Positions 8,277-17,163 of a stretch of 49,825 bases of DNA are shown here, piece by piece. The position numbers and the translations under genes were made by a program. Source of the DNA: Chloroflexota bacterium (lineage in GTDB: Bacteria > Chloroflexota > Anaerolineae > Aggregatilineales > Phototrophicaceae). The notes beneath the pieces were generated by a model, which did no database searches, was not told the DNA's origin, and was given only the letters and a program-made list of their open reading frames with translations. The stretch covers positions 1 through 49,825 of the forward strand of contig JAPPFH010000138.1 of the NCBI GenBank assembly GCA_028875185.1. The letters are read 5' to 3'. How positions within the stretch are numbered: the first letter of the stretch is position 1; each line of letters starts with the position of its first letter.

Positions 8277-9221
8277 TCAAGCCCCGCGCAGCCGCGCCGC
8301 TGCCAGCTCGACCAGGCGCTCGCCATCGACGCCGATGCAGACATTCACCAGCGGGCGCCCCTCCCAGGCCGGCAGTAAGCGGCCGCCGGTGGCGGGCCAA
8401 GTCTTGCCGCGGCCCAAGCCCTGTGTGCCGACGCGGATGGGCCAGGACCTCACAGTGAACAGGCCGGGATCAATCACATAAGCGATGGCGCTGGAATCGT
8501 GCACGAAGATGCCCTCGGCGTCGTAATTCGCTTCGAAGTAATTGCGGTAATGTGGCAGAATGCGCGTGATGTGATCCGACAGCGGATTGCCATGCGCTGC
8601 ATATTCGGCGATATCCTCGGGTCTCATGTGGACGCGCAAGGTGACATCCAGCCCGACCATGGTCACCTGCCAATCGGCGCCGAAGACCAGGTCGGCGGCT
8701 TCGGGATCGTTGCGGATATTGGCTTCGCCGGCCGGGCTGGCGTTGCCCGGCGCCAGCGCGTTCCCGCCCATCAGCACCACTTCATCGACCCATTCGGTGA
8801 TGCGCGGCTCGAGCCGAAGCGCCAGCGCGATATTGGTCAGGGGTCCAACTGGAACCAAGGTGATCTCGCCCGGATTAGCGCGCAGTTGCTCGATGATGAA
8901 TTGGGCGGCGCTGAGGTCTATCGGCGCGCCGGCTGGGTCGGGCAGGAAGATATCGCCTTGTCCATCGGCACCATGCACGACGGGTACCGGTCCCTCAAAG
9001 TCGCCGGTCAGCGCGTCATCTGCGCCATGCGCCACCGGGATATCGCCGCGCCCGGCGATATCGAGCAGCCGCAGCGCGTTCTTGGTCGCCAGTTCGGTAT
9101 GGACATTGCCGAAGATGGTGGTTAACCCGATTAGTTCCAGCTCGGGCGAGCAGAGGGCGAAGAAGATCGCCATTGTATCGTCGACGCCGGGGTCGGTATC
9201 GATTATGATTTTTCGTGGCAT
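8277..9221 (-). CDS. Inosine-uridine preferring nucleoside hydrolase
   Basis: The 314-residue protein hydrolyses the N-glycosidic bond of nucleosides to give a base and ribose. The hallmark calcium-binding signature IDTDPGVDD lies at residues 6-14. The substrate-pocket phrases EANIRNDPEAA (~165) and FVHDSSAIAYVIDP (~243), with the catalytic-type His, are all present, so it should be active. It is cytoplasmic, with no signal peptide. It is the last gene of the minus-strand nucleoside run, separated from YjbQ by a 404-base gap. Purine versus pyrimidine preference cannot be judged. Confidence 0.88.
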   Translation of the reverse strand: MPRKIIIDTDPGVDDTMAIFFALCSPELELIGLTTIFGNVHTELATKNALRLLDIAGRGDIPVAHGADDALTGDFEGPVPVVHGADGQGDIFLPDPAGAPIDLSAAQFIIEQLRANPGEITLVPVGPLTNIALALRLEPRITEWVDEVVLMGGNALAPGNASPAGEANIRNDPEAADLVFGADWQVTMVGLDVTLRVHMRPEDIAEYAAHGNPLSDHITRILPHYRNYFEANYDAEGIFVHDSSAIAYVIDPGLFTVRSWPIRVGTQGLGRGKTWPATGGRLLPAWEGRPLVNVCIGVDGERLVELAAARLRGA

Positions 9222-9267
9222 TCGCCATCTCCTATTCTGTTTCGGCGCAGTGGCAATATCGGTCGCG

Positions 9268-9495
9268 CTAGGTCGGAACCAACTCGGCGCGCCTGTTTAC
9301 AAACTGCGCTGGAGCAAACACATTAAAGGGCGCCATGACGCCAGCGGTAAAGCCGACAAGCAGCGCCCAAAGTACAGCATGACCAGTCTGTTCCGCCCAG
9401 CCCATCGGCCAATGCAACCTCGCCATTGGACGGCCGAAGCCCGCGGTCGATTCAGCCCTGTGCATGGGTCGGTGGTCCGCCTTCTGTTTGAGCAT
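9268..9495 (-). CDS. Possible small single-pass membrane protein
   Basis: A 75-residue frame with one hydrophobic segment (HAVLWALLVGFTAGVMAPF, roughly residues 38-56). The ATG at 9495 is preceded by AGGGTGAGGA, a good ribosome-binding site. An ATG 15 bases upstream is an alternative. No family is recognised, and a long frame on the other strand overlaps it. The call rests on the ribosome-binding site and the hydrophobic helix. The rest of the 9222-9625 gap shows nothing else. Confidence 0.3.
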   Translation of the reverse strand: MLKQKADHRPMHRAESTAGFGRPMARLHWPMGWAEQTGHAVLWALLVGFTAGVMAPFNVFAPAQFVNRRAELVPT

Positions 9496-9625
9496 ATTCC
9501 TCACCCTCATGGACCGTTGGCTACACCGTATACAAGTTTCGACCGCCTAGCGCGCTACCTAAGGCGCGCCGCGCAGCGCCAACAGAAGTGGCTTGTAGCA
9601 GAAAGCATGGCGGACGTTTCCGCAA

Positions 9626-10033
9626 TCAGCCGGCGATGATTTTCACTTGAATCTCGCGGCTACGCGGACCATCGAATTCGCAGAACAGGATGCTCTGCGA
9701 CCAGCCAACCAGCAGCTCGCCGGCGTCAATCGCCAGGGTGATGCTGTTCCCGACCAGGGTCGCTTTGATATGCGCGGCGGCGTCAGCGGGCGTGTCGTAT
9801 TGGTGGATGAAGTCGACCCGCGTCGGCACCAGTCGCCTGATATCGGCGACTATATCGGCAGGCGTGGCCGGGTCTAAGCCCGAGTTGAGGGTGATGGCGG
9901 CGGTGGTATGGGGAACGATTAGCGCGCAGATGCCCGCTTGGACGCCGCTATTCGCCACCAATTCTTTCGCTTCCGGCGTTATGTCCACCAAGGCGTCGCC
10001 GGCCGGCGTTTCGATGGTGATAGTATTCAACAT
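9626..10033 (-). CDS. yjbQ: YjbQ family protein (UPF0047)
   Basis: A compact 135-residue beta-rich protein. The family signature is seen in LIVPHTTAAITLNSGLDP (~39-56), FIHQYDTPADAAAHIKATL (~74-92) and the C-terminal WSQSILFCEFDGPR. Some homologues rescue thiamin-phosphate synthase mutants, but the physiological role is uncertain. Its start overlaps the end of the PfkB kinase by 7 bases, so the two are translationally coupled. The pairing may only reflect operon packing. Confidence 0.88.
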   Translation of the reverse strand: MLNTITIETPAGDALVDITPEAKELVANSGVQAGICALIVPHTTAAITLNSGLDPATPADIVADIRRLVPTRVDFIHQYDTPADAAAHIKATLVGNSITLAIDAGELLVGWSQSILFCEFDGPRSREIQVKIIAG

Positions 10034-10983
10034 GATATGTTTATCCCGGTATTCTCTCGGTCTAGCAAGGATTGTACGTCGGCGCCCGCCGGGACGCTAG
10101 CGCCCGCGCCGGCTTTCGCCACGCTGGCCGCGCCCATGGCATTGGCGATTGCACCGCATGCCCGCGGCGAATACCCGTTCAGATCCGCCCAGATGTAAGC
10201 GCTGGCGAAAGCATCGCCCGCGCCAACCGTATCAACCACATCGACAGTGAATCCCGGGCAGACGAGATCGAGATCGCGCGAAATGATGCGGCAGCCGGCG
10301 GCGCCAAGTTTGAGCGCGATCGTGAGTTGGGCGTATTGAGCGCAGAGACGGCGGCAAGCATCCAGCCCGAGCGCGCCCTCGGCGACGAAGGGGATCTCGT
10401 CTTCGGTGAGCAGCAGAATATGGCACAGCGACAAGACCTGGTCGATCTGCGCTTGAGTCAAATGGCGCGCAAAGGGACCGACATCGAAATAGAACCGGCC
10501 ACCCTGCTTCGCCAGCCAGTCGCATACGCCCGCGACCAAAGGCGATAGCCTCGCCTCGGCCAAGGTATAGCCCGGGATGAAGATAGCGTCGCTGGCGTCA
10601 AGCCGCTCTTCCGCCACGTCTGTGAAGTCGATATCAGCGCCCTCGCCGTAATGTCCTAGAAAGACATGCCCGCCCTGCCCGCTGTCGCTGAGCGCGACCA
10701 CCGTGGTTGTGGCGCTTCCGGGCGGAATTACCAGAGCCGACGTATCGACAGCGGCATCGTCGAGGATATCGAGCAGCATGCGCCCCTGTAAATCGTCGCC
10801 GACTGTACCGAGCGCGGCGATATCCAATCCCATCTTCCGCGCCGCCAGGATAGTCGTGCAAGCCCCGCCCGCTTCAAAGCGCAGGCGTTTCGCCGTCTGA
10901 TGCTGGTTGGGATGCAGCGGCAGTACCGCGTCGAGCACGATATCGACTACCAGATCGCCGACTGTCACCAAGCGCTTAGCCAT
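10027..10983 (-). CDS. PfkB-family (ribokinase-like) sugar or nucleoside kinase
   Basis: The 318-residue kinase has both PfkB signatures. The N-terminal substrate region is FEAGGACTTILAARKMG (~32-48). The C-terminal motif DTVGAGDAFASAYIWADLNG (~250-269) carries the catalytic Asp and the anion hole. It likely phosphorylates ribose, a nucleoside or a related sugar with ATP. It sits directly downstream of an ADP-ribosylglycohydrolase and upstream of a nucleoside hydrolase, an order recalling E. coli yegU-yegV. Ribokinase, adenosine kinase and pseudouridine kinase are all possible. Confidence 0.85.
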   Translation of the reverse strand: MAKRLVTVGDLVVDIVLDAVLPLHPNQHQTAKRLRFEAGGACTTILAARKMGLDIAALGTVGDDLQGRMLLDILDDAAVDTSALVIPPGSATTTVVALSDSGQGGHVFLGHYGEGADIDFTDVAEERLDASDAIFIPGYTLAEARLSPLVAGVCDWLAKQGGRFYFDVGPFARHLTQAQIDQVLSLCHILLLTEDEIPFVAEGALGLDACRRLCAQYAQLTIALKLGAAGCRIISRDLDLVCPGFTVDVVDTVGAGDAFASAYIWADLNGYSPRACGAIANAMGAASVAKAGAGASVPAGADVQSLLDRENTGINISC

Positions 10984-11048
10984 CAGCCGTAACGCTAGTT
11001 TCGCTGGAAATCAACGCCCGCGACGTATCCGGCAATCGCGCTGGGCAG

Positions 11049-11096
11049 CGCTCCCCCTCCCTGATACTTGGGGAAGAGTGCTGGAGGGAGGGGTTG
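11049..11096. repeat. C/G-rich hairpin repeat
   Basis: CCCCTCCCTG and GGAGGGAGGGG pair around TACTTGGGGAAGAGTGCT. A related sequence with CTCCCCTTCCCTCATTTTGG lies at 44389-44434, and a reverse relative near 7969-8006. It falls in the 135-base gap between two minus-strand genes and could act as a transcript-end stem. Confidence 0.5.
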
Positions 11097-11118
11097 GCCA
11101 GCGGGTCCACAACATCAC

Positions 11119-12123
11119 CTAACGCGCTTCAATCATTCGCCGCAATCCCGCCGCAATCTCGCGCACTTTATAAGCTTGGAAGATCTCATCGTTTTCGAGC
11201 ACAGCCACATCTTCCGCCGGTATCGCGTCAAAGCCGGCGAATGCGCCAGCCATTGCGCAGGCGATCGCGCCGATTGTATCGGCATCGCCGGAGAGATTCG
11301 CAGCTAGAATCGCCGTATGCTTAGGGTCGCCCCCCGCCATCGCCAGCAGGCCGAAGGCGGCGCCGACGGTCTCCGGCACATTGAGGGTGGCGCCGACTTC
11401 GTCGAACAGGCGTCGGAGGTTCACCCGTACATCGGAGCCACTGTTAGCGATTTTCAAGGCTTGCTCAATCTTAAAGGGTACCGAACAGCCGAACCAGCGC
11501 CGCCCCTGCTTCGCGCCGAGTTCAGCGCCGCGCAGACCGGCTGAGATCGCGGAATCGAGCGTGGCGCCGACGACAATCGCCCCGGCGACAGCCGCCGCCA
11601 CTGCCGCCGCTCCCGAGACCGCCGGCTGAGTGAAATGGGTAGGCATGCAAACGATGGCCGCATCGGCGGCGGCGCCTTCGATATCGCCCGGATGCAGCAG
11701 ACCGATGGGCGCGATGCGCATGGGCGCGCCATTGGTATCGCCCCATAAGCCAGTCGTTCGCGGGTCCTCGCCCCGTTTGAGCGCGTTCATGCCGCGCCTC
11801 GTGCTCGGGCCGACATAAGGCGAATTCGGTCCATCGACGCGGTCGTACCATGCCGTCAGTCCGTCCACCGCCGCTTCCAGCGTAACGCCGCCGGCCTCAA
11901 TCACCGCCCGGGCGATCGAGAAGGCTTGCTCCGAGTCATCCGTGATGCGCCCAGCCGGCAGACCGGCGTGCACGACATGGTCATCAGGCGCGGCCTGCCA
12001 GCTCTCAAGCCAGCCAAAAGCCCGCTCGGTGTCGTCAGGGTGGACATGGGCCGGCATCGCGAAAGCGTCGCCCAGCGCTTGGCCGTAGAGGCAGCCGAGG
12101 ATACTGTTGTGGACATATTTCAT
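11119..12123 (-). CDS. ADP-ribosylglycohydrolase family protein (YegU-like)
   Basis: A standard-length (334-residue) DraG-fold hydrolase. The metal ligands are in RITDDSEQ (~58-65), GDTNGAPMRIAPIG (~128) and SGDADTIGAIACAMAGA (~285-301). The N-terminus SILGCLYGQALGDAFAMP is typical of the family. It lies one gene upstream of a PfkB kinase in the nucleoside-uptake run, as in E. coli yegU-yegV. That suggests a small-molecule N-glycoside or ADP-ribose derivative as substrate; this is inference. An ATG start at 12123 leaves a 62-base gap to the methyltransferase upstream. Confidence 0.88.
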   Translation of the reverse strand: MKYVHNSILGCLYGQALGDAFAMPAHVHPDDTERAFGWLESWQAAPDDHVVHAGLPAGRITDDSEQAFSIARAVIEAGGVTLEAAVDGLTAWYDRVDGPNSPYVGPSTRRGMNALKRGEDPRTTGLWGDTNGAPMRIAPIGLLHPGDIEGAAADAAIVCMPTHFTQPAVSGAAAVAAAVAGAIVVGATLDSAISAGLRGAELGAKQGRRWFGCSVPFKIEQALKIANSGSDVRVNLRRLFDEVGATLNVPETVGAAFGLLAMAGGDPKHTAILAANLSGDADTIGAIACAMAGAFAGFDAIPAEDVAVLENDEIFQAYKVREIAAGLRRMIEAR

Positions 12124-12185
12124 ATGATGAGGCTTACGCCTATACGCTTCAAATTCGCAAAGTCAAGCGACGCTGCAACACAGGC

Positions 12186-13634
12186 CTAAGCAGTTATTCT
12201 CCCACCGCGCCGTCTGCCATACCGCGGCGGTAGCAAAGGACGTTTACCTTCTAGCAGATCTTCCACACTGAATGACTGAATAACTGGATAGGTTCCGGAA
12301 GCATCGGACCATGTATCTCTACTGCGCTGGTTCTCCACCGTAGACGCCTGCTCTTTAAAGCAAACCAGAATGCCCGCGACAGAACCAGTTCGCCTAACAA
12401 CCTCACTTAAAGCTCTAACACTGTCTGCCGAGACGTTACCGCCTTTAACCTGTACAATTGCAGTTTCTTTGACAACTTTTTGGTCTTGGACAGTATCAAG
12501 TTCTATGATGCCATCAATCCCGCCATCAGCTCCTCGTGCGCCCAGTCGCTTACCCAGACCATTTGATCCTATTCTCCCGCAAATCCATTTCTCAAATTCA
12601 AATGGATCCATTCTTGCTAATTGGCGCGCATCTGTAATGTCTTCAGGCAAACCGATGATACTGATCGAGTCAAGATCGCGCAATCTATGCGCGAAATTGC
12701 TCTGGACACGCTCGCGAATTAGCTCAACGGCAAAGCGCGATATATCTACGCCTATCCAATGCAACTCCTTGTCTTCCGCAGCATGTACTGTAGTGCCACA
12801 ACCACAGAACGGGTCCAACACAACACCAGTGGATGGGCAAGCTGCTTCGATAATCCGGTCTAACAGAGCAAGAGGCTTTTGCGTCGGATATCCCAGCCTC
12901 TCTGCGGATGTTCGTCCGATTGCATTTATCTCCCAAACATCCCGCATCGTCGCCATTGTATACCAGCGTCCCTCTTCGTCCTTGAACTCTTCAACGCCGC
13001 TAAAGCGATACGGCTTATTATCGCGATTATAAGAGCGCTCCTTTGACACGGTTATTGAGTACTTGTCCGACTTAGAATAGAACAATATTATGTCGTGCTT
13101 GCGACCAAACCATCGAGCGCTCACACCTCCAGTACGATATGCCCACACAATTTCATTTCGGAAATTCGATTTCCCAAACACCGTGTCCATGACAAGCTTG
13201 AGATAATGACTTGCAGTTGGATCGCAATGTAAATAGATGCTGCCAGTGTCGCGCAAAATCGGTTTCATTGCAATTAGTCGATCTGCCATATTTAACAGAT
13301 AAGCAGCCAAGCTCGATTCACGTTTGCGCGTACGCGCATCAAGATCTTCAACTTGCTGCGCGAAATCAATTACAGTTGCTATTGATGAGTATGGATCACC
13401 AGAACGACGAAACTCAGCCAACCGTATGTCGTTTTCAGGCTTCCAGGTCCAAGTATCAACGAATGCTTGAACCGCCGTATGAGTCTTGTCCTTTCCCCGA
13501 AATGGCAGATTGTAGTTGCTTTTCGAGTTGAACGGAGGATCAAGATAGATGAGGTCAACGGAGTCGGGTTCAAGGTAATCTTGCAGTATCTCGAGACAGT
13601 CGCCACGATAGAGCTTACGGGTGCTTGTGTCCAT
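12186..13634 (-). CDS. DNA methyltransferase fused to an Mrr-like nuclease domain
   Basis: The 482-residue protein has two parts. Residues ~1-320 form a beta-class amino-methyltransferase: motif IV LDPPFN (31-36) comes before the AdoMet motif LDPFCGCGTT (~270). The C-terminal ~130 residues show a PD-(D/E)xK nuclease core of the Mrr_cat type, with GADGGIDGI (368-376) then VQVKGG (394-399). It may be a single-chain restriction-modification enzyme or a modification-dependent nuclease. An AAGGAG ribosome-binding site precedes the ATG. It starts 22 bases after the ABC permease stop, on the same strand, and is visibly more AT-rich than its neighbours, consistent with insertion. The specificity is unknown. 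Confidence 0.8.
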   Translation of the reverse strand: MDTSTRKLYRGDCLEILQDYLEPDSVDLIYLDPPFNSKSNYNLPFRGKDKTHTAVQAFVDTWTWKPENDIRLAEFRRSGDPYSSIATVIDFAQQVEDLDARTRKRESSLAAYLLNMADRLIAMKPILRDTGSIYLHCDPTASHYLKLVMDTVFGKSNFRNEIVWAYRTGGVSARWFGRKHDIILFYSKSDKYSITVSKERSYNRDNKPYRFSGVEEFKDEEGRWYTMATMRDVWEINAIGRTSAERLGYPTQKPLALLDRIIEAACPSTGVVLDPFCGCGTTVHAAEDKELHWIGVDISRFAVELIRERVQSNFAHRLRDLDSISIIGLPEDITDARQLARMDPFEFEKWICGRIGSNGLGKRLGARGADGGIDGIIELDTVQDQKVVKETAIVQVKGGNVSADSVRALSEVVRRTGSVAGILVCFKEQASTVENQRSRDTWSDASGTYPVIQSFSVEDLLEGKRPLLPPRYGRRRGGRITA

Positions 13635-13656
13635 TTATTTCTCCTTCATCTCGTAC

Positions 13657-15054
13657 TCAGTCCGACTCCGCCCGCATCAACACGCGCCCGCCAATCATAA
13701 ACCACACGACTGCGCTCAAGACCAGCCCGATGGCCAGCGCCAGCAGCAACTCGAAGAAAAGCGCCATGAAGAGCGTCAGGTAGATGCCGAGCGAGACAAT
13801 CGTCACCAGCGCGCTCGCCAGCCATTGCCGCTGGATACTGAAGATATCGCGGACGAATGGGATACCGACGACGAATAGCGCGACTGAGGCAAAGCCGATG
13901 AGCAAGCCGGCCGGCACTGCGGTTTCCGCGCCGCCGAAACCATTGGGCGCGGCCAGCATGGAGCCGCTGGTCACAACGCCGATCACAGCGATCATCATCA
14001 GCAGCATGTGCAAAATGCTGATGCGCTGGATCGAGCCCCAGAAGGCGGCGTCAAATGCGGCGCCGGACGCCGTGCGCATCTCGGTGACGCGCTGGGAAAT
14101 CCGGCGCTGCAGCGCATAGATCACTAACGCCAGCACAGTGGCGAAATATGGGATCGATTGCGGCAACTGCGCCGGTATCTCCAGCGAGCCGATACGCAAA
14201 CCCAGCGCATCGAAGAAGCCAAATATCGACGACGCGATCATGGTCCCCACCGGTGTGCCGCCGCCGAGCGATGGCGTAACCAGGGCGATGAAACCGCGCC
14301 CGTTGGTCATATCGCGCTGGAAGAGCTGCAAGTAGCCCATGCCGATGTGGATGCCGCCCAAGCCAGCGAAAAAGCCGCTGATCATCAGGGCGTAATAACG
14401 AATCCGCTTGACATTGATGCCGACCGAAGCAGCCGCTTCCGGGTTCTCGCCGACGGCGCGCAGATGCATGCCGAAGGGCGTGCGGTACAAGACGAAGGCG
14501 ACGACGAAAACAGCGATGAAGGCGATCCAGGTCATCAGGTTCTGATTGCTGAAAGCGCCGCAAAGAAATTCGAAGATAGTCGTGGTCGTTTCCGTTTTGA
14601 CGCAGCCGGGCAGCTGAATGAAGGGCATCTGCAAGCTGGCCAGGGTGCTGGTATTTCCGCGGTCGCCGGTCAATTCAAACATGATAGCGACTGTGGCGGA
14701 CGAGCCAAGGATATTGAGCGCAATGCCGGAGAGGAAGAGATCGCCCTTCAAATCCAAATGAAAGAGCGCCAAGACAAATGAAAGCAATACGGAAACGGTC
14801 ACGCCGAGAACCAGCCCAAGCCAGGGTCCAATGCTGACGCCGGTTTCGAAACCAAACCAGTCTTGGGCATATGCGCTGACGACAACACCGGTGAATGCCG
14901 AAGAGAGCATCATGCCCTCGAGCCCGATGTTGAGCACGCCGGCCTTCTCCGAAATCAGGGCGCCCAGCGAGGGCAGCAGGATCGGCGTGGTAACGCGCAG
15001 GATGGCGGCGACAAAAAGCGCGCTGAAGATCCCGTCAATGACATTTTCAAACAT
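13657..15054 (-). CDS. BMP-type nucleoside ABC transporter, second permease
   Basis: The 465-residue membrane protein has about ten hydrophobic helices. The family phrases SEKAGVLNIGLEGMML (~34-49) and RAVGENPEAAASVGINVKRIRYYALMISG (~196) mark a permease of the BMP/RbsC-like (YufQ/NupQ) class. The last ~150 residues add further helices that standard ~310-residue members lack, and this extension is unexplained. It pairs with the permease upstream and the ATPase at 17160-18701. GAGGGAAG precedes the ATG. Confidence 0.85.
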   Translation of the reverse strand: MFENVIDGIFSALFVAAILRVTTPILLPSLGALISEKAGVLNIGLEGMMLSSAFTGVVVSAYAQDWFGFETGVSIGPWLGLVLGVTVSVLLSFVLALFHLDLKGDLFLSGIALNILGSSATVAIMFELTGDRGNTSTLASLQMPFIQLPGCVKTETTTTIFEFLCGAFSNQNLMTWIAFIAVFVVAFVLYRTPFGMHLRAVGENPEAAASVGINVKRIRYYALMISGFFAGLGGIHIGMGYLQLFQRDMTNGRGFIALVTPSLGGGTPVGTMIASSIFGFFDALGLRIGSLEIPAQLPQSIPYFATVLALVIYALQRRISQRVTEMRTASGAAFDAAFWGSIQRISILHMLLMMIAVIGVVTSGSMLAAPNGFGGAETAVPAGLLIGFASVALFVVGIPFVRDIFSIQRQWLASALVTIVSLGIYLTLFMALFFELLLALAIGLVLSAVVWFMIGGRVLMRAESD

Positions 15055-15126
15055 CGCTTCCCTCGGACTTTCTGCGTCTCTCTGCTAAAGAACCCGTACA
15101 ATCCCTATTCCTTATTCGTCGGCGCA

Positions 15127-15152
15127 TGTAGGGGCGACTCGGTGAGTCGCCC
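15127..15152 (+). repeat. REP-type palindrome, CGACTC/GAGTCG stem
   Basis: TGTAGGGGCGACTC, GGT, GAGTCGCCC. It has the same stem as 44252-44278 in the opposite orientation. Confidence 0.75.
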
Positions 15153-15174
15153 ACCCCCGACATCTTGGAAATCA

Positions 15175-15202
15175 GCGGGCGCGCCACCTGCTCGCCCCTA
15201 CA
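15175..15202 (-). repeat. Degenerate REP-type palindrome
   Basis: GCGGGCG and CGCCCCTACA arms around GCCACCTGCT. It directly abuts the element at 15204-15350. Confidence 0.45.
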
Positions 15203-15203
15203 A

Positions 15204-15350
15204 GGCTTGTCCGCTATTGGGTGATTGACCCGCAATTCTACCCCCCACCCCGGCCCCAGACACCATCTCAATGGTGCATGGGTTTGGGGTGGGGGGTAGC
15301 ACGCGTACATTGCTCGGATAATCTTGCAAAAGAACATTAGCGGACAAGCC
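15204..15350. mobile_element. 147-bp element with inverted ends and a G-rich palindrome
   Basis: The ends are GGCTTGTCCGCT (15204-15215) and its exact reverse complement (15339-15350). Inside, CTACCCCCCACCCC (15238-15251) pairs perfectly with GGGGTGGGGGGTAG (15286-15299). Their loop contains a further CACCAT/ATGGTG hairpin (15261-15276). There is no ORF. The same end sequence, CTACAAGGCTTGTCCGCTA, appears next to a REP at 7927-7945. It fills most of the 363-base gap between the two permease genes. Confidence 0.65.
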
Positions 15351-15417
15351 CTACAGAGTCTTGTTTTCACGGGTTCGTCTTTTTGTGTCTGCCGAGATGT
15401 AACTTGCGAGGTGCTGG

Positions 15418-17163
15418 TTAACCATCCGCCGCCTCCAAGGACTCAACCGCGTGTCCCTCTTCGTCGATATCAGCCCGCTTCTGGCGCGCCTGGAAGAAGG
15501 TCACCAGCGCTTCCGCGGTGATCAGCAGGATGATGATTGCCTGAATCATGCGCACGACTTCAAAGCTGACGTTGGCGTCGCGCTCCATGAATTGCGCGCC
15601 CGCTCGCAGGTAGGCGTAAAGCAAACCGGTAAAAGGCACGACCAGTACATTCAGGCGCGCCAGCAAGGCGACCACTACCCCTTCAAATGCCAGGTTAAAG
15701 GAGATATTGAGGATCAACTGCCGGTGGATGCCATTGGCCAGGTGCATGCCCGCCAAGCCAGCGACGATGCCGCCAATCGCCATCACCAGCATAATCGTCC
15801 GCTTGGTGTTGACCCCGCCGTAATCGGCGAAACGCAGGTTGGAGCCGATGATGCGGATCTCGTATCCCAGCGGCGTCCGGCGGATCAACAGCCAGGAGAC
15901 GAAAATGACGACCGCAAGGATGAATACAGCGACAGTTACTTGCGTCTTATCCACAATCACCGGCAATATGGCGTTCTCGGTGAATTTCGCCGAGGCGACA
16001 TATCCGGCGTCGGGCGGCTTCAGTTGGAAGTTGAGCACCATCTCGAAGAAACGGGTGGCGACAAAATTGAGCATCAGGGTCGAGACCAGTTCGTTGGCGC
16101 CCAGGTAGGCTTTCAGCGCGCCCGGTATCAGCCCATAGATGAAGCCGGCTGTGCCCGATGCCAGAATGATGAAGGGGATGAGGATGATGCCCGGCACATG
16201 GGGCGAGTTCAGGGCGATGATGCCGCTGACCAGCGCGCCAAAGTAGAGCTGCCCCTCGGCGCCGAGGCTGAATTGCTGCGCGCGGAATACGATGGCGAAG
16301 GACAGGCCCAGCAGAATCAGCGTAATCGCGTCTTGAATCCAGACGCCCCAGCGATTGACCCGCTCGATTGGACCCAGCAGCAGCGCCTCGAAAGCCAACT
16401 GCGATTGGCTCAGCGCTTCGGACAATACCGTCTCCGTGGCAATATCTTCGGGACGCGAATAGAGTGTATACAAGCCGTCGGCGGGCAATTGGAAGCCTTC
16501 GATGACGGCGTCCTTGACGCTCACCAGATCGTCGAAGGTCTCGTCCACTTGCGTCTCAGTTGCCGAGGTCGCCGCCGCCAGAAGCGCGCCCGATTCATCG
16601 CGCAGCTCGACCAGCAGGTCGACTTCGGAGCGCCGATTCTTGGCGTAAGCCAGCAGCGAGACGACATCGCCTTCGCGCCCGGCGAAAGTCCAGGCGATCT
16701 CGCTGACCGGCGCCACGACCTTAGGCTTGTTGAATTCGCCGCCGCGCCGCTTGTTGTACTCCAGGTCGACTTCGTCATTCTCGGTTGGCTCGGCATCGGA
16801 GACGACCTGCGCGCGAAACTCGCCGCGCCCGAAGCGATCGGCTGAATCAAGATTGAAGATGAAAGTCACAAGAAAGCCCAGCAGAAGCGCCACGACCACC
16901 GTCAATAAGACGCGGATCGCCTGCCGCCGCAGCTCGACCACGAAGAGAAAGATGCAAGCGCCGACCAGCGCGTTCACCAGCAGGATATTCCGCCAGTCGG
17001 TTGTGCCGGTCATCTTTTCGATAGAGCCATCGAAAAGCGTGTTCATGACAAATAGCGTGACCAGAATGCCGGATGCGCCGCCAACCATCAGCAGCAGGCG
17101 CTTCTTGAAAAATGACGCGACCGAATTGGATTCTGGCGGAGCGTCGCTGGTCTTGTCTTTCAT
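15418..17163 (-). CDS. BMP-type nucleoside ABC transporter, first permease
   Basis: The 581-residue permease is larger than usual. The N-terminus (1-115) holds two or more helices. A soluble, probably extracellular, insert spans residues ~115-275 (GRGEFRAQVVSDAEPTENDE onward). The standard permease core follows, with FRAQQFSLGAEGQLYFGAL (~298-316) and RIIGSNLRFADYGGVNTKR (~435). Its start overlaps the ATPase stop by 4 bases (ATGA), so translation is coupled. The extra extracytoplasmic domain may contact the binding protein; that is inference. Confidence 0.85.
   Translation of the reverse strand: MKDKTSDAPPESNSVASFFKKRLLLMVGGASGILVTLFVMNTLFDGSIEKMTGTTDWRNILLVNALVGACIFLFVVELRRQAIRVLLTVVVALLLGFLVTFIFNLDSADRFGRGEFRAQVVSDAEPTENDEVDLEYNKRRGGEFNKPKVVAPVSEIAWTFAGREGDVVSLLAYAKNRRSEVDLLVELRDESGALLAAATSATETQVDETFDDLVSVKDAVIEGFQLPADGLYTLYSRPEDIATETVLSEALSQSQLAFEALLLGPIERVNRWGVWIQDAITLILLGLSFAIVFRAQQFSLGAEGQLYFGALVSGIIALNSPHVPGIILIPFIILASGTAGFIYGLIPGALKAYLGANELVSTLMLNFVATRFFEMVLNFQLKPPDAGYVASAKFTENAILPVIVDKTQVTVAVFILAVVIFVSWLLIRRTPLGYEIRIIGSNLRFADYGGVNTKRTIMLVMAIGGIVAGLAGMHLANGIHRQLILNISFNLAFEGVVVALLARLNVLVVPFTGLLYAYLRAGAQFMERDANVSFEVVRMIQAIIILLITAEALVTFFQARQKRADIDEEGHAVESLEAADG

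Noticed and set aside
8587-9639. Long plus-strand frame opposite the nucleoside hydrolase
   Set aside because: It is Ser/Arg/Pro-rich, has no domain, and lies antisense to a clear DTDPGVDD enzyme.
15451-16845. 464-residue plus-strand frame opposite the ABC permease
   Set aside because: It has Asp/Gln/Arg-rich composition typical of antisense to membrane helices; the opposite strand holds a real permease.
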